A DNA stretch of 7,387 bases. It comes from a bacterium (GTDB lineage: Bacteria; Patescibacteriota; Minisyncoccia; Phycocordibacterales; Phycocordibacteraceae). This document shows, one piece after another, positions 1 to 6,486 of this stretch (its first letter is position 1; every line of letters starts with the position of its first letter). The stretch spans positions 1 through 7,387 of the forward strand of contig JAJXYL010000029.1 of assembly GCA_021780575.1 (NCBI GenBank), given 5' to 3'. Under the pieces are notes generated by a model. The model had not been told where the DNA came from and searched no databases. It was given only the letters and a program-made list of their open reading frames with translations. The translations under genes and the position numbers were made by a program.

Positions 1-3
1 TAA

Positions 4-2649
4 TTACTCAGTTCGTTTCTTTGCATGGTGTCGCCGCAGTGCTTTGCTTAAGTACTCGCCGGTGTAGGAACCGTCAGCATCCGCGACTTCTTCCGGCGTA
101 CCCTTCGCAATAACCTTCCCTCCGCCCTCCCCGCCCTCAGGGCCGAAATCAATTATATAATCTGCGCTCTTGATGAGGTCGAGGTTGTGCTCGATGACGA
201 CAACGGTATTGCCGCGCCGCACGAGCTCCTGGAGTATCTCGATGAGCTTTGCCACGTCCTCGTAGTGCAGGCCGACCGTCGGTTCGTCGAGGAGATACAG
301 GGTTTTCATCGTCATCGAGCGATAGAGTTCGCTCGCTATCTTGACCCGCTGCGCTTCACCGCCGGAGAGCGTCGTCGCGCTTTGTCCAAGAGTGAGGTAC
401 TCGAGCCCGGTCGCGTTGAGGCTCGCCAAACGGTCCGCGATCGCCGGAATGTCGCCGAAAAACTTCTCCGCCTCTTCTATCGTCATCTGGAGCACCTCGT
501 GAATGGTCTTCCCACGGAAGGTGACCTCGAGCGTTTCCTTCATAAAGCGTTTGCCGAGGCAAATGTCACAGGTCACGTAGACAGTCGGGAGGAAGTGCAT
601 CTCTACCGCGATGGAGCCGTTGCCCTGGCACGCTTCGCAGCGGCCGCCGGGAACGTTAAAAGAAAACCTCCCCGGCTTCCACCCTCTCGCTCTCGCCTCC
701 GGTGTGGCGGCGAAGAGGTCGCGAATGTGGGTGAAGGCGCCGGTATACGTCGCTGGGTTAGAGCGCGGGGTACGGCCAATGGGCGACTGGTCGATAAGAA
801 TTGTGCGACTGACGTATTCGGTCCCGGTCAAAGATGCCACGTGTTCCAGCTTCGCTTCGCGACGTGCCGCACGTGCGGCGATATTTCGGTGCAATATGTC
901 GTACAGGAAGGTTGACTTACCGCTCCCCGATACGCCGGTGATGCAGACGAGTTTCCCGAGGGGGACATCGACGTTCTGGTTCTTCAGGTTATGCAGGGTT
1001 GCGCCACGCACCTTGAGCCACCCCTTTTCGCTTGTACGGCGCTCTTCGGGTAAGGGAATTTCCTTTTCTTGCCGCAGATACGAGAGCGTGCGAGAGCCGC
1101 TGTCGTTTTTCTTCGCGGTCAGGAGATCGTCCAACCAGCCAGAGACGACGATAGTACCGCCGTGGATACCGGCACCCGGGCCAACATCCACGATATAATC
1201 AGAAGAATAAATCGTGTCCTCGTCGTGCTCAACGACGATAATCGTGTTGCCGAGCTCTTTCAAGACAAGCAAGGTCTTGATGAGACGATCATTGTCTCGC
1301 TGATGCAGGCCGATGGTCGGCTCGTCAAGTACGTAAAGGGCGCCGGTGAGCCCGCTGCCGAGCTGTGAGGCAAGCCGGATGCGCTGGCTCTCGCCGCCCG
1401 AAAGGGTGGCAGCCGAGCGGTTCAAGGTGAGGTAGTTCAAGCCGACATTCAGCATAAAGGTGAGGCGGCTATCGATTTCTTTCAGAATAGGTGCCGCGAT
1501 ATCTCTTTTCATTTCTGAAAGCTCTATAGCATCGACAAACTCTTTCGCCTCCCTGATGGAAAAGTTGGTGAAATCCACGATGGACTTGCCAAGTGTCTTG
1601 TCCTCCCTGCTCTTGAGGTATACGCGCAATGCTTCAGGACGCAGGCGCTTCCCTTCGCAGACTGGACACGCTTTTTCAGAAAAAAGCGACTCTGTCCCAA
1701 GGCCGTGACAGGTCGGACACGCACCGTAGGGCGAGTTGAAGGAGAAAAGACGCGGCTCCACTTCGGGAAAGGAGGCGCCGTCCTCCGGACAAATGAACTT
1801 AGACGAGAGCGTCTCCAACGTACCGTCAGCATGACGGATCTTCACCAGGCCATTCGCCTCCTTGAGCGCGAGTTCGAGCGCCTCCGAAAGCCGTTCGCGC
1901 GCGCCCTGCGTCGAGCGGGCGAACTCGGAGACAAAAATGCTATCCACGACAGCATCGATATCGTGCCGCTTGTTTCTGTCCAGCGTGATTTTTTCACGCA
2001 GCGACTGTTCCTTACCGTCGATGACAACCCGCTCATACCCTTTGCCGAGGAGATCATAGAGCATCTGGTAGTACTCTCCCTTCCTGCCAACGACCACTGG
2101 CGCATAGATAGTGACCGCACTTTTATCGACCGCGACGCCCATCACGCTCGAGCTCGTCGTCGACCGTTTCGCTTCGACGCGCGCGAAGATCATCTTAATC
2201 ATTTCTTCTTTCGAAAGCCGCACGATAGGGACGTCGTGATGGATGCAGTACGGCTGACCGGCGCGCGCGTAGAGTACCCGTAAATAATCGTAAATTTCAG
2301 TGACGGTGGCGACTGTCGAACGCGGATTGTTCGATCGGCTCTTCTGGTCTATAGAAATCGCCGGGGAGAGGCCGGTTATCTCATCCACGTCCGGCTTCGC
2401 CATTTGATTAAGGAACTGGCGTGCGTATGCAGAGAGCGACTCGACGTAGCGCCGCTGTCCTTCGGCAAAGATTGTGTCGAATGCGAGCGAAGATTTCCCG
2501 CTCCCCGAGAGGCCGGTAATAACCGTCATCGCGCCTCGCGGCATCTCCACCGAGATATTCTTCAAGTTATGGGTGCGCGCCCCCTTCACGGTAAGCCAGT
2601 CGCTTCCGTGTTTGTGGGCGTGTGTTTCTTTTGCTGAGGGTTTCTTCAT
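4..2649 (-). CDS. uvrA: Excinuclease ABC subunit UvrA, lacking the insertion domain
   Basis: UvrA is the dimeric ATPase that recognises DNA damage in nucleotide excision repair and loads UvrB in the cytoplasm. The 881-residue protein has two ABC modules: Walker [10 protein letters not shown] near residue 46 and GVSGSGKST near 572, LSGGE signatures at 416-420 and 761-765, and Walker B LDEPT at about 441 and 788. The UvrB-binding region (about 130-285) is present. The second zinc module has C671, C674, C694 and C697. The first has C287, C311 and C314, with Asp at 290 in the second ligand position. The family is usually about 940 residues. The shortfall sits between C314 and C328, where the roughly 100-residue insertion domain of E. 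coli UvrA is replaced by 13 residues. The ATG at 2649 is chosen because AGGA lies 7 bases upstream and MKKP leads directly into the domain. A longer in-frame start at 2730 lies inside a terminator hairpin. Identification is certain; only the start is slightly open. Confidence 0.97.
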   Translation of the reverse strand: MKKPSAKETHAHKHGSDWLTVKGARTHNLKNISVEMPRGAMTVITGLSGSGKSSLAFDTIFAEGQRRYVESLSAYARQFLNQMAKPDVDEITGLSPAISIDQKSRSNNPRSTVATVTEIYDYLRVLYARAGQPYCIHHDVPIVRLSKEEMIKMIFARVEAKRSTTSSSVMGVAVDKSAVTIYAPVVVGRKGEYYQMLYDLLGKGYERVVIDGKEQSLREKITLDRNKRHDIDAVVDSIFVSEFARSTQGARERLSEALELALKEANGLVKIRHADGTLETLSSKFICPEDGASFPEVEPRLFSFNSPYGACPTCHGLGTESLFSEKACPVCEGKRLRPEALRVYLKSREDKTLGKSIVDFTNFSIREAKEFVDAIELSEMKRDIAAPILKEIDSRLTFMLNVGLNYLTLNRSAATLSGGESQRIRLASQLGSGLTGALYVLDEPTIGLHQRDNDRLIKTLLVLKELGNTIIVVEHDEDTIYSSDYIVDVGPGAGIHGGTIVVSGWLDDLLTAKKNDSGSRTLSYLRQEKEIPLPEERRTSEKGWLKVRGATLHNLKNQNVDVPLGKLVCITGVSGSGKSTFLYDILHRNIAARAARREAKLEHVASLTGTEYVSRTILIDQSPIGRTPRSNPATYTGAFTHIRDLFAATPEARARGWKPGRFSFNVPGGRCEACQGNGSIAVEMHFLPTVYVTCDICLGKRFMKETLEVTFRGKTIHEVLQMTIEEAEKFFGDIPAIADRLASLNATGLEYLTLGQSATTLSGGEAQRVKIASELYRSMTMKTLYLLDEPTVGLHYEDVAKLIEILQELVRRGNTVVVIEHNLDLIKSADYIIDFGPEGGEGGGKVIAKGTPEEVADADGSYTGEYLSKALRRHHAKKRTE

Positions 2650-2656
2650 GCAGAAT

Positions 2657-2677
2657 TCCTGCCCATGGCGGGGCAGG
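2657..2677 (-). promoter_or_regulatory. uvrA leader hairpin overlapping the Shine-Dalgarno
   Basis: On the minus strand CCTGCCC (2671-2677) pairs perfectly with GGGCAGG (2658-2664) around a 6-base loop, CGCCAT. The last bases of the 3' arm are also the AGG of the only good Shine-Dalgarno, AGGA at 2657-2660, which sits 7 bases before the ATG. Folding would hide the ribosome binding site. The pairing is seen directly; any regulatory role is inferred. Confidence 0.45.
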
Positions 2678-2686
2678 TACGGAACG

Positions 2687-2692
2687 AGTGTA
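2687..2692 (-). promoter_or_regulatory. Possible extended -10 promoter of uvrA
   Basis: The minus strand reads TGCTACACT here: a TACACT hexamer (4 of 6 to TATAAT) preceded by the TGn of an extended -10. No convincing -35 is found 16-18 bases upstream. It lies between the terminator of the preceding gene and the uvrA start, where a uvrA promoter is expected. No LexA-type operator was seen around it. This is a weak call from short motifs. Confidence 0.3.
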
Positions 2693-2721
2693 GCACAGAA
2701 ACGAGTCCGTTTAGAAATGAG

Positions 2722-2748
2722 AAAGGGCACCCTGCGGGGTGCCCTTTT
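2722..2748 (-). terminator. Intrinsic terminator after the small membrane protein gene
   Basis: A perfect 11-bp inverted repeat, AAAGGGCACCC and GGGTGCCCTTT, encloses a 4-base loop. It begins 16 bases past the TAG of the membrane protein gene. Read on the minus strand the stem ends in TTT, followed by a mixed CTCATTTCT tail. The plus strand gives TTTT after the stem, so the element could work both ways. It should end transcripts from the uvrB/membrane protein side and insulate uvrA. Confidence 0.75.
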
Positions 2749-2763
2749 GAAGACAGACGATGT

Positions 2764-3063
2764 CTATCGCAGTCTCACCGCCGACCAAGCTTCGCGCCTT
2801 GCGTCTTCGGTCACGCCGGCCAGACAGGCCGTTTGCATGTCCGACCAGGACGAGCGCGCTGGACTCCCCTTGCCCGCTCTGATTTCATCGGCCTTGACGT
2901 GGCAGACGGAAACGCCGTAATCGATGACCAGGCGTTCTTGGTACGCCTGTCCGGTCATGTAGAGCGTTAAGGTGAGCGCGGCGGAGACCGCAACCAGCAT
3001 CAAAATCAATAAGACCATTATGAGCAGGCCCGCCCTCGAATTATCCTTGTGAACGTCATTCAC
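2764..3063 (-). CDS. Small single-pass membrane protein of unknown function
   Basis: I do not recognise this 99-residue protein. It has a short charged N-terminus (K6, R10), one hydrophobic segment at about residues 12-37, and a polar C-terminal part of about 60 residues. That part holds two cysteines (C54, C80), which could form a disulfide if it faces outward, as the positive-inside rule predicts. The start is GTG at 3063, supported by AGGAG at 3070-3074 with a 6-base spacer and by a promoter just upstream. The hydrophobic segment follows S-R-A-G but lacks the Glu5 of a type IV prepilin, so pilin is not favoured. The gene lies between uvrB and uvrA with its own promoter and terminator, so it looks like an independent unit rather than a repair subunit. 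That it is a real gene is well supported; its function is unknown. Confidence 0.8.
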   Translation of the reverse strand: MNDVHKDNSRAGLLIMVLLILMLVAVSAALTLTLYMTGQAYQERLVIDYGVSVCHVKADEIRAGKGSPARSSWSDMQTACLAGVTEDARREAWSAVRLR

Positions 3064-3069
3064 GATTTT

Positions 3070-3074
3070 CTCCT
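3070..3074 (-). promoter_or_regulatory. Shine-Dalgarno fixing a GTG start
   Basis: AGGAG on the minus strand, inside AGAGGAG, sits 6 bases before the GTG at 3063. No ATG in the frame has comparable spacing; the next in-frame Met is inside the membrane segment. Confidence 0.8.
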
Positions 3075-3100
3075 CTGGAATTGGAAAGTACTACTCTGGT

Positions 3101-3129
3101 ATGTTAATACGATAATCTGTGTCTGTCAA
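3101..3129 (-). promoter_or_regulatory. Sigma-70-type promoter of the small membrane protein gene
   Basis: The minus strand has a perfect TTGACA -35 box (3124-3129), a 17-base spacer, and TAACAT (3101-3106, 4 of 6 to TATAAT). The predicted RNA start is near 3094, giving a leader of about 30 bases. The -35 box overlaps the last base of the uvrB Gly codon and its TGA stop. No hairpin terminator lies between uvrB and this gene, so read-through from uvrB may add to its expression. Confidence 0.65.
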
Positions 3130-5180
3130 CCCCCTGAAAGCGGCTTGCGTTTGCGGGGCTTTTTAGTTTTAGGAACGGAACCCTCTAAGGTATGAATCTC
3201 ATCCCGAATAAGAGCGGCCGTCTCGAAGTCGAGCTGCTCGACCGCCTCGGCCATCTCTTCCCTTTTGCGTTTGATAAACTCTTTCGGGTCGTCCTTGTAT
3301 GCAAGCGTATCCAGCACAAGGAGCTCGTCAATAGTCCGCTGGTGCTCGGTGCGCATCGAGGCTGCGATGTCGTGAATCTCTTTCTTGATGGTCATGGGAG
3401 TGATGCCGTGCTTCTCGTTGTACGCCACTTGAAGCGCGCGCCGGCGGTTCGTCTCGCCAATAGCACGGTCAAGAGAGCCCGTCATAGTGTCGGCGTAGAG
3501 AATCACGCGGCCGAGCACATTGCGTGCCGCGCGGCCAATGGTTTGAATAAGCGATGTTTCGCTTCGCAGGAAGCCTTCCTTATCAGCGTCCAAGATACCG
3601 ACGAGCTCGACCTCAGGTAGGTCGAGACCCTCGCGCAAGAGGTTTACGCCAACGAGGATATCGAAACCGCCCTTACGGAACTTGGTGAGAATATCGATAC
3701 GGTCTATCGTTTTCACGTCTGAGTGGAGATACTCGGCCTTTATTCCCTTCTCGCGCAGGAATGCGGCGAGGTCTTCGGCCATCTGTTTCGTCAGAGTTGT
3801 CGCGAGCGCACGACCGCCGCGCCTGATAACGTCCCCCGCTTCACTGATGAAGTCAGCTATCTGCCCGGGATACCGTCCTGTCTCGCTCACGCCGCGCACT
3901 ATGAGCTCGGGATCAATAAGGCCGGTCGGGCGGATAACCTGCTCTACCACTTGCTCAGAATGCGCTTTCTCATACGGCCCGGGTGTCGCGCTTGTATACA
4001 CCACTTGTCCGATACGGGCCTCAAATTCTTCAAAGCGGAGCGGGCGATTGTCGCGCGCACTCGGCAAACGGAAACCGTATTCGATTAGAACATCCTTGCG
4101 TGACCTGTCGCCCGCATACATGCCGCCTATCTGCGGGACGGTAACGTGCGATTCATCGATGACGGTAAGAAAGTCTGCGGAGCCGTCCTTCTTGTGCGGG
4201 AAATATGAAAGGAGTGTGTGCGGCGGCTCTCCCGGACTCCGTCCATCGAAGTGGCGCGAGTAGTTCTCAATGCCGCTCGTATAGCCAAGTTCGCGGATAA
4301 GCGCGAGATCGTGGAGCGTGCGGCGCTTGAGGCGCTCGTGTTCAAGCGGCTTCTCTTCCCGCTTAAACTTCGCGAGCTGCTCCTTAAGCTCCGCCTTGAT
4401 GTCCTCTATTGCGCGGTCACGCTCGTCTTCATTCGTGATGAAATGTTTTGCTGGGAAAACGAACACCGATTTTGGCTCCGCAAGTTTCGCACGCGAGACC
4501 GGGTCGAGCTGGTCGATGTGCGTAATAGTGTCGCCACTGAAAGTGGCGCGATAGATTGCGCGTTCGTTGACGGGCATGAACTCAAGCGAGTTGCCGATGG
4601 CGCGCAGCTGCCCTGGACTCAGGTCGGCGTTCGTCCGCTCGAAATAGATACCGATGAGCTTGCGGATAAGCGCCGCTCGATTCTCCGTCGTGCCCCTCTC
4701 TATCTTTACATGCACTTTCTCATACGCTTCAGGCGATCCGAGACCGTAAATGGCGGAAACAGACGCGACGATGATGACATCCGTGCGTGTGAGGAGCGCC
4801 TGCGTCGCCGCGTGACGCAGGCGGTCTATCTCGGCGTTAATCATCGCCTCCTTCTCAATGTACGTGTCCGAGTGCGCGATGTAGGCTTCCGGCTGATAGT
4901 AGTCGTAGTATGAGACAAAGTAGTGTACGGCGTTTTCAGGGAAAAATTCGCGGTACTCCTGCGCGAGCTGGGCAGCGAGCGTCTTGTTGTGTGCAAGGAC
5001 GAGGGTCGGCTTATCGTTTTTCGCAATGACATTTGCCACGGTGAACGTCTTCCCGCTTCCGGTTACACCGAAGAGCGTCTGATGCCGCAAACCCCTCCTG
5101 AGCCCTTCCGTGAGAACCGTAATAGCGTTCGGCTGATCGCCAGCAGGCTGAAACGGTAAATGGAGCTTGAAATTAGCCAT
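3126..5180 (-). CDS. uvrB: Excinuclease ABC subunit UvrB
   Basis: UvrB is the damage-verifying helicase-like ATPase of nucleotide excision repair. UvrA loads it onto DNA, and it then recruits UvrC. The 684-residue protein is full length and intact. It has Walker A GVTGSGKT at 38-45, the Tyr-rich beta-hairpin YYDYYQPEAY at 91-100 that clamps one DNA strand, DESH (Walker B) at 342-345, TSATP at 396-400, helicase motif V around LLREGLDLPEVE (514-525) and motif VI QTIGRAAR at 546-553. A C-terminal UVR domain (about 632-667) should contact UvrC, followed by a Lys/Arg-rich tail. The ATG at 5180 lies inside the end of tgt (8-base overlap) and only a weak Shine-Dalgarno precedes it, so translation is probably coupled to tgt. 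All expected motifs are present and I see nothing abnormal in the protein. Confidence 0.98.
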   Translation of the reverse strand: MANFKLHLPFQPAGDQPNAITVLTEGLRRGLRHQTLFGVTGSGKTFTVANVIAKNDKPTLVLAHNKTLAAQLAQEYREFFPENAVHYFVSYYDYYQPEAYIAHSDTYIEKEAMINAEIDRLRHAATQALLTRTDVIIVASVSAIYGLGSPEAYEKVHVKIERGTTENRAALIRKLIGIYFERTNADLSPGQLRAIGNSLEFMPVNERAIYRATFSGDTITHIDQLDPVSRAKLAEPKSVFVFPAKHFITNEDERDRAIEDIKAELKEQLAKFKREEKPLEHERLKRRTLHDLALIRELGYTSGIENYSRHFDGRSPGEPPHTLLSYFPHKKDGSADFLTVIDESHVTVPQIGGMYAGDRSRKDVLIEYGFRLPSARDNRPLRFEEFEARIGQVVYTSATPGPYEKAHSEQVVEQVIRPTGLIDPELIVRGVSETGRYPGQIADFISEAGDVIRRGGRALATTLTKQMAEDLAAFLREKGIKAEYLHSDVKTIDRIDILTKFRKGGFDILVGVNLLREGLDLPEVELVGILDADKEGFLRSETSLIQTIGRAARNVLGRVILYADTMTGSLDRAIGETNRRRALQVAYNEKHGITPMTIKKEIHDIAASMRTEHQRTIDELLVLDTLAYKDDPKEFIKRKREEMAEAVEQLDFETAALIRDEIHTLEGSVPKTKKPRKRKPLSGG

Positions 5181-6372
5181 AGAAAATACTTACGAAGTTT
5201 GCACGATAATCGTCGAACCGTCCATCAAGAATAGCCTGTCGCGCTCCAGCAACGAGATCGAGGATGAAGCTGACGTTATGCATTGAAGCGATAACGGCGC
5301 CCAGCATTTCACCCGAACGGAAGAGGTGTGAGACATACGCCAACGTAAAATAAGAATCTTTTGACAGCGGGGTGAGGTCGCTACGGTACTTCTCATTCTT
5401 TATATGGATGAGCCCCCGCCTCGTGTAGAGGGAGCCGTGACGGCCAAGCCGTGTCGCCGCGACGCAGTCGAAGAGGTCCATACCATTCGCGATACCTTCT
5501 AAGATATCGCCCGGCTCCCCGATACCAAGAAAATGGCGCGGCAACTCTGCGGGAAGCTCGGCAACTGCGGCCGAGAGCGCCCCCCGCATATCTTCTTTTG
5601 AAAATGATCCGCCGATGCCGATGCCGTCAAAACCGAGTTCAGTGATGGAGCGCGCCGATTCCGCACGCAAATCTTCATGCCGCCCACCCTGCACGATACC
5701 GAAGATAGCCTGTCTACGCGCGGCATCCAGGTTCTGCCGATGCGCCTTCAGCGAACGTTCCGCCCAGCGGTGCGTGCGTTCCATCGCCTCGCGCTGATAG
5801 TCGTACGGCTCAGTCGGCGCCGTGCACTCGTCAAAGGCGAAAAAAATATCTGCACCGAGGGCGTGCTGGATCTCGACCGATCGCTCGGGAGTAAAGCGGT
5901 GGAGCGAGCCGTCAAGATGGGAAGTGAAAGAAACCCCCTCATCATCAATGACCGCGAGCTGGCCGTGCTGGCTTGCGACGTCGGCGTCGTACACGGCGAC
6001 TGATTCTTCCGTTGGCGATTCTTCTCGTACGAATTTAGAAATAGTCTTACCGAAGGCGGCACCAAGCGAGAATACTTGGAAGCCACCCGAATCGGTCATC
6101 GTAGGGCCCTGCCATCCCATGAATTTCCCAAGACCGCCGGCGCTTTTAACAATTTCCTCACCCGGCTGGAGATAGAGATGGTAGGTATTCGCGAGCACGA
6201 CGTCGGCGCCGAGTTTTGCAAGCTGGTCCGGCAAGACGCCTTTGACATTTGCCTTCGTGCCTACCGGAGCGAAGGCGGGAGTGCGGATAATGCCGTGCGG
6301 CGTCGTGATCGTGCCGGCACGGGCGGCCCCGCGCGCTGTTCGCCTTTCTATAGTGAAGTCGATTGCGCTCAT
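5173..6372 (-). CDS. tgt: tRNA-guanine transglycosylase, variant without zinc cysteines
   Basis: Tgt replaces guanine 34 of GUN-anticodon tRNAs with a 7-deazaguanine (preQ1 or queuine), a step to queuosine. Seen in the 399-residue protein: TDSGGFQVFSL with the general base D94, base-pocket residues D181 (FDECT) and Q228 (IVQGG), and the nucleophile D302 in FDCV followed by the tRNA-contact motif ATRLGRHG. Three departures stand out. The CxCxxC zinc motif before H365 is missing. About 30 extra residues lie at 104-148. The loop after GG at 254-255 reads SFSKED instead of the usual LAVGE. The ATG at 6372 is preferred because AAGGTGG lies 5 bases upstream; a TTG at 6408 lacks a comparable site. 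The gene overlaps uvrB by 8 bases. Identification is firm; base specificity is uncertain. Confidence 0.95.
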   Translation of the reverse strand: MSAIDFTIERRTARGAARAGTITTPHGIIRTPAFAPVGTKANVKGVLPDQLAKLGADVVLANTYHLYLQPGEEIVKSAGGLGKFMGWQGPTMTDSGGFQVFSLGAAFGKTISKFVREESPTEESVAVYDADVASQHGQLAVIDDEGVSFTSHLDGSLHRFTPERSVEIQHALGADIFFAFDECTAPTEPYDYQREAMERTHRWAERSLKAHRQNLDAARRQAIFGIVQGGRHEDLRAESARSITELGFDGIGIGGSFSKEDMRGALSAAVAELPAELPRHFLGIGEPGDILEGIANGMDLFDCVAATRLGRHGSLYTRRGLIHIKNEKYRSDLTPLSKDSYFTLAYVSHLFRSGEMLGAVIASMHNVSFILDLVAGARQAILDGRFDDYRANFVSIFYG

Positions 6373-6377
6373 GGCTT

Positions 6378-6384
6378 CCACCTT
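6378..6384 (-). promoter_or_regulatory. Shine-Dalgarno fixing the tgt start
   Basis: AAGGTGG on the minus strand, 5 bases before the ATG at 6372, is one mismatch from AAGGAGG. It favours this ATG over the in-frame TTG 36 bases upstream. Confidence 0.7.
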
Positions 6385-6401
6385 AACGTACTGCAAGAGA
6401 C

Positions 6402-6429
6402 TTGACAAACTAATAAAATGGAGTACCCT
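6402..6429 (+). promoter_or_regulatory. Promoter of the lipoprotein gene
   Basis: A perfect TTGACA -35 box (6402-6407) is followed after 16 bases by TACCCT (6424-6429, 3 of 6 to TATAAT). The -10 is weak but the -35 is exact and the orientation fits the lipoprotein gene. It would give a leader of about 50 bases carrying a hairpin. The sites interleave with the candidate tgt promoter on the other strand. Confidence 0.5.
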
Positions 6430-6438
6430 GAATAACAG
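6410..6438 (-). promoter_or_regulatory. Weak candidate promoter of tgt
   Basis: On the minus strand CTGTTA (6433-6438, 3 of 6 to TTGACA) stands 17 bases before TATTAG (6410-6415, 4 of 6 to TATAAT). It is the best match I found in the tgt-lipoprotein gap, but matches of this quality can occur by chance. Confidence 0.25.
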
Positions 6439-6446
6439 CGGTCTTA

Positions 6447-6469
6447 AATCGGCTCATTTCGAGTCGATT
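6447..6469 (+). promoter_or_regulatory. Leader hairpin upstream of the lipoprotein Shine-Dalgarno
   Basis: AATCGGCTC (6447-6455) pairs with GAGTCGATT (6461-6469) around the loop ATTTC, giving a 9-bp stem with one G-U pair. It ends 5 bases before the AAGGAGG ribosome site and leaves that site free. The G-U pair becomes a C-A mismatch in the opposite-strand RNA, so the stem fits a plus-strand transcript better. Function is inferred; RNA stabilisation or leader control are options. Confidence 0.4.
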
Positions 6470-6474
6470 CCGAA

Positions 6475-6481
6475 AAGGAGG
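6475..6481 (+). promoter_or_regulatory. Consensus Shine-Dalgarno of the lipoprotein gene
   Basis: AAGGAGG is a perfect match to the usual 16S rRNA 3' end, 5 bases before the ATG at 6487. It decides the start and strand of this otherwise unrecognised gene. Confidence 0.85.
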
Positions 6482-6486
6482 TCTTT

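Noticed and set aside
187..915. Long plus-strand open frame of 242 codons
   Set aside because: It lies wholly antisense to uvrA, has no recognisable domain, and arises from codon bias in a moderately GC-rich gene. Other plus-strand frames over uvrA (such as 1705-2283) are rejected for the same reason.
2650..2721. LexA/SOS operator for uvrA
   Set aside because: No CTG-N10-CAG or GAAC-N4-GTTC type palindrome with proper spacing was seen in the uvrA leader. The CTG...CAG there belongs to the 7-bp hairpin with the wrong spacing.
2650..2730. N-terminal extension of UvrA to an ATG at 2730
   Set aside because: The extra 27 residues would be encoded partly by the terminator stem and the leader hairpin and do not look like UvrA. 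The ATG at 2649 has a well-placed AGGA.
2764..3063. Type IV pilin-like protein for the small membrane gene
   Set aside because: The N-terminus has a charged stretch and Gly before the hydrophobic segment, but no Glu at position 5 after the Gly and no typical prepilin pattern.
4218..4913. Plus-strand open frame of 231 codons
   Set aside because: It is antisense to the conserved uvrB core, with no ribosome site or family features. The same applies to 3192-3620 and 3682-4263.
6373..6408. TTG start for tgt 12 codons upstream
   Set aside because: No Shine-Dalgarno precedes the TTG, it overlaps the divergent promoter, and the ATG at 6372 has AAGGTGG at good spacing.
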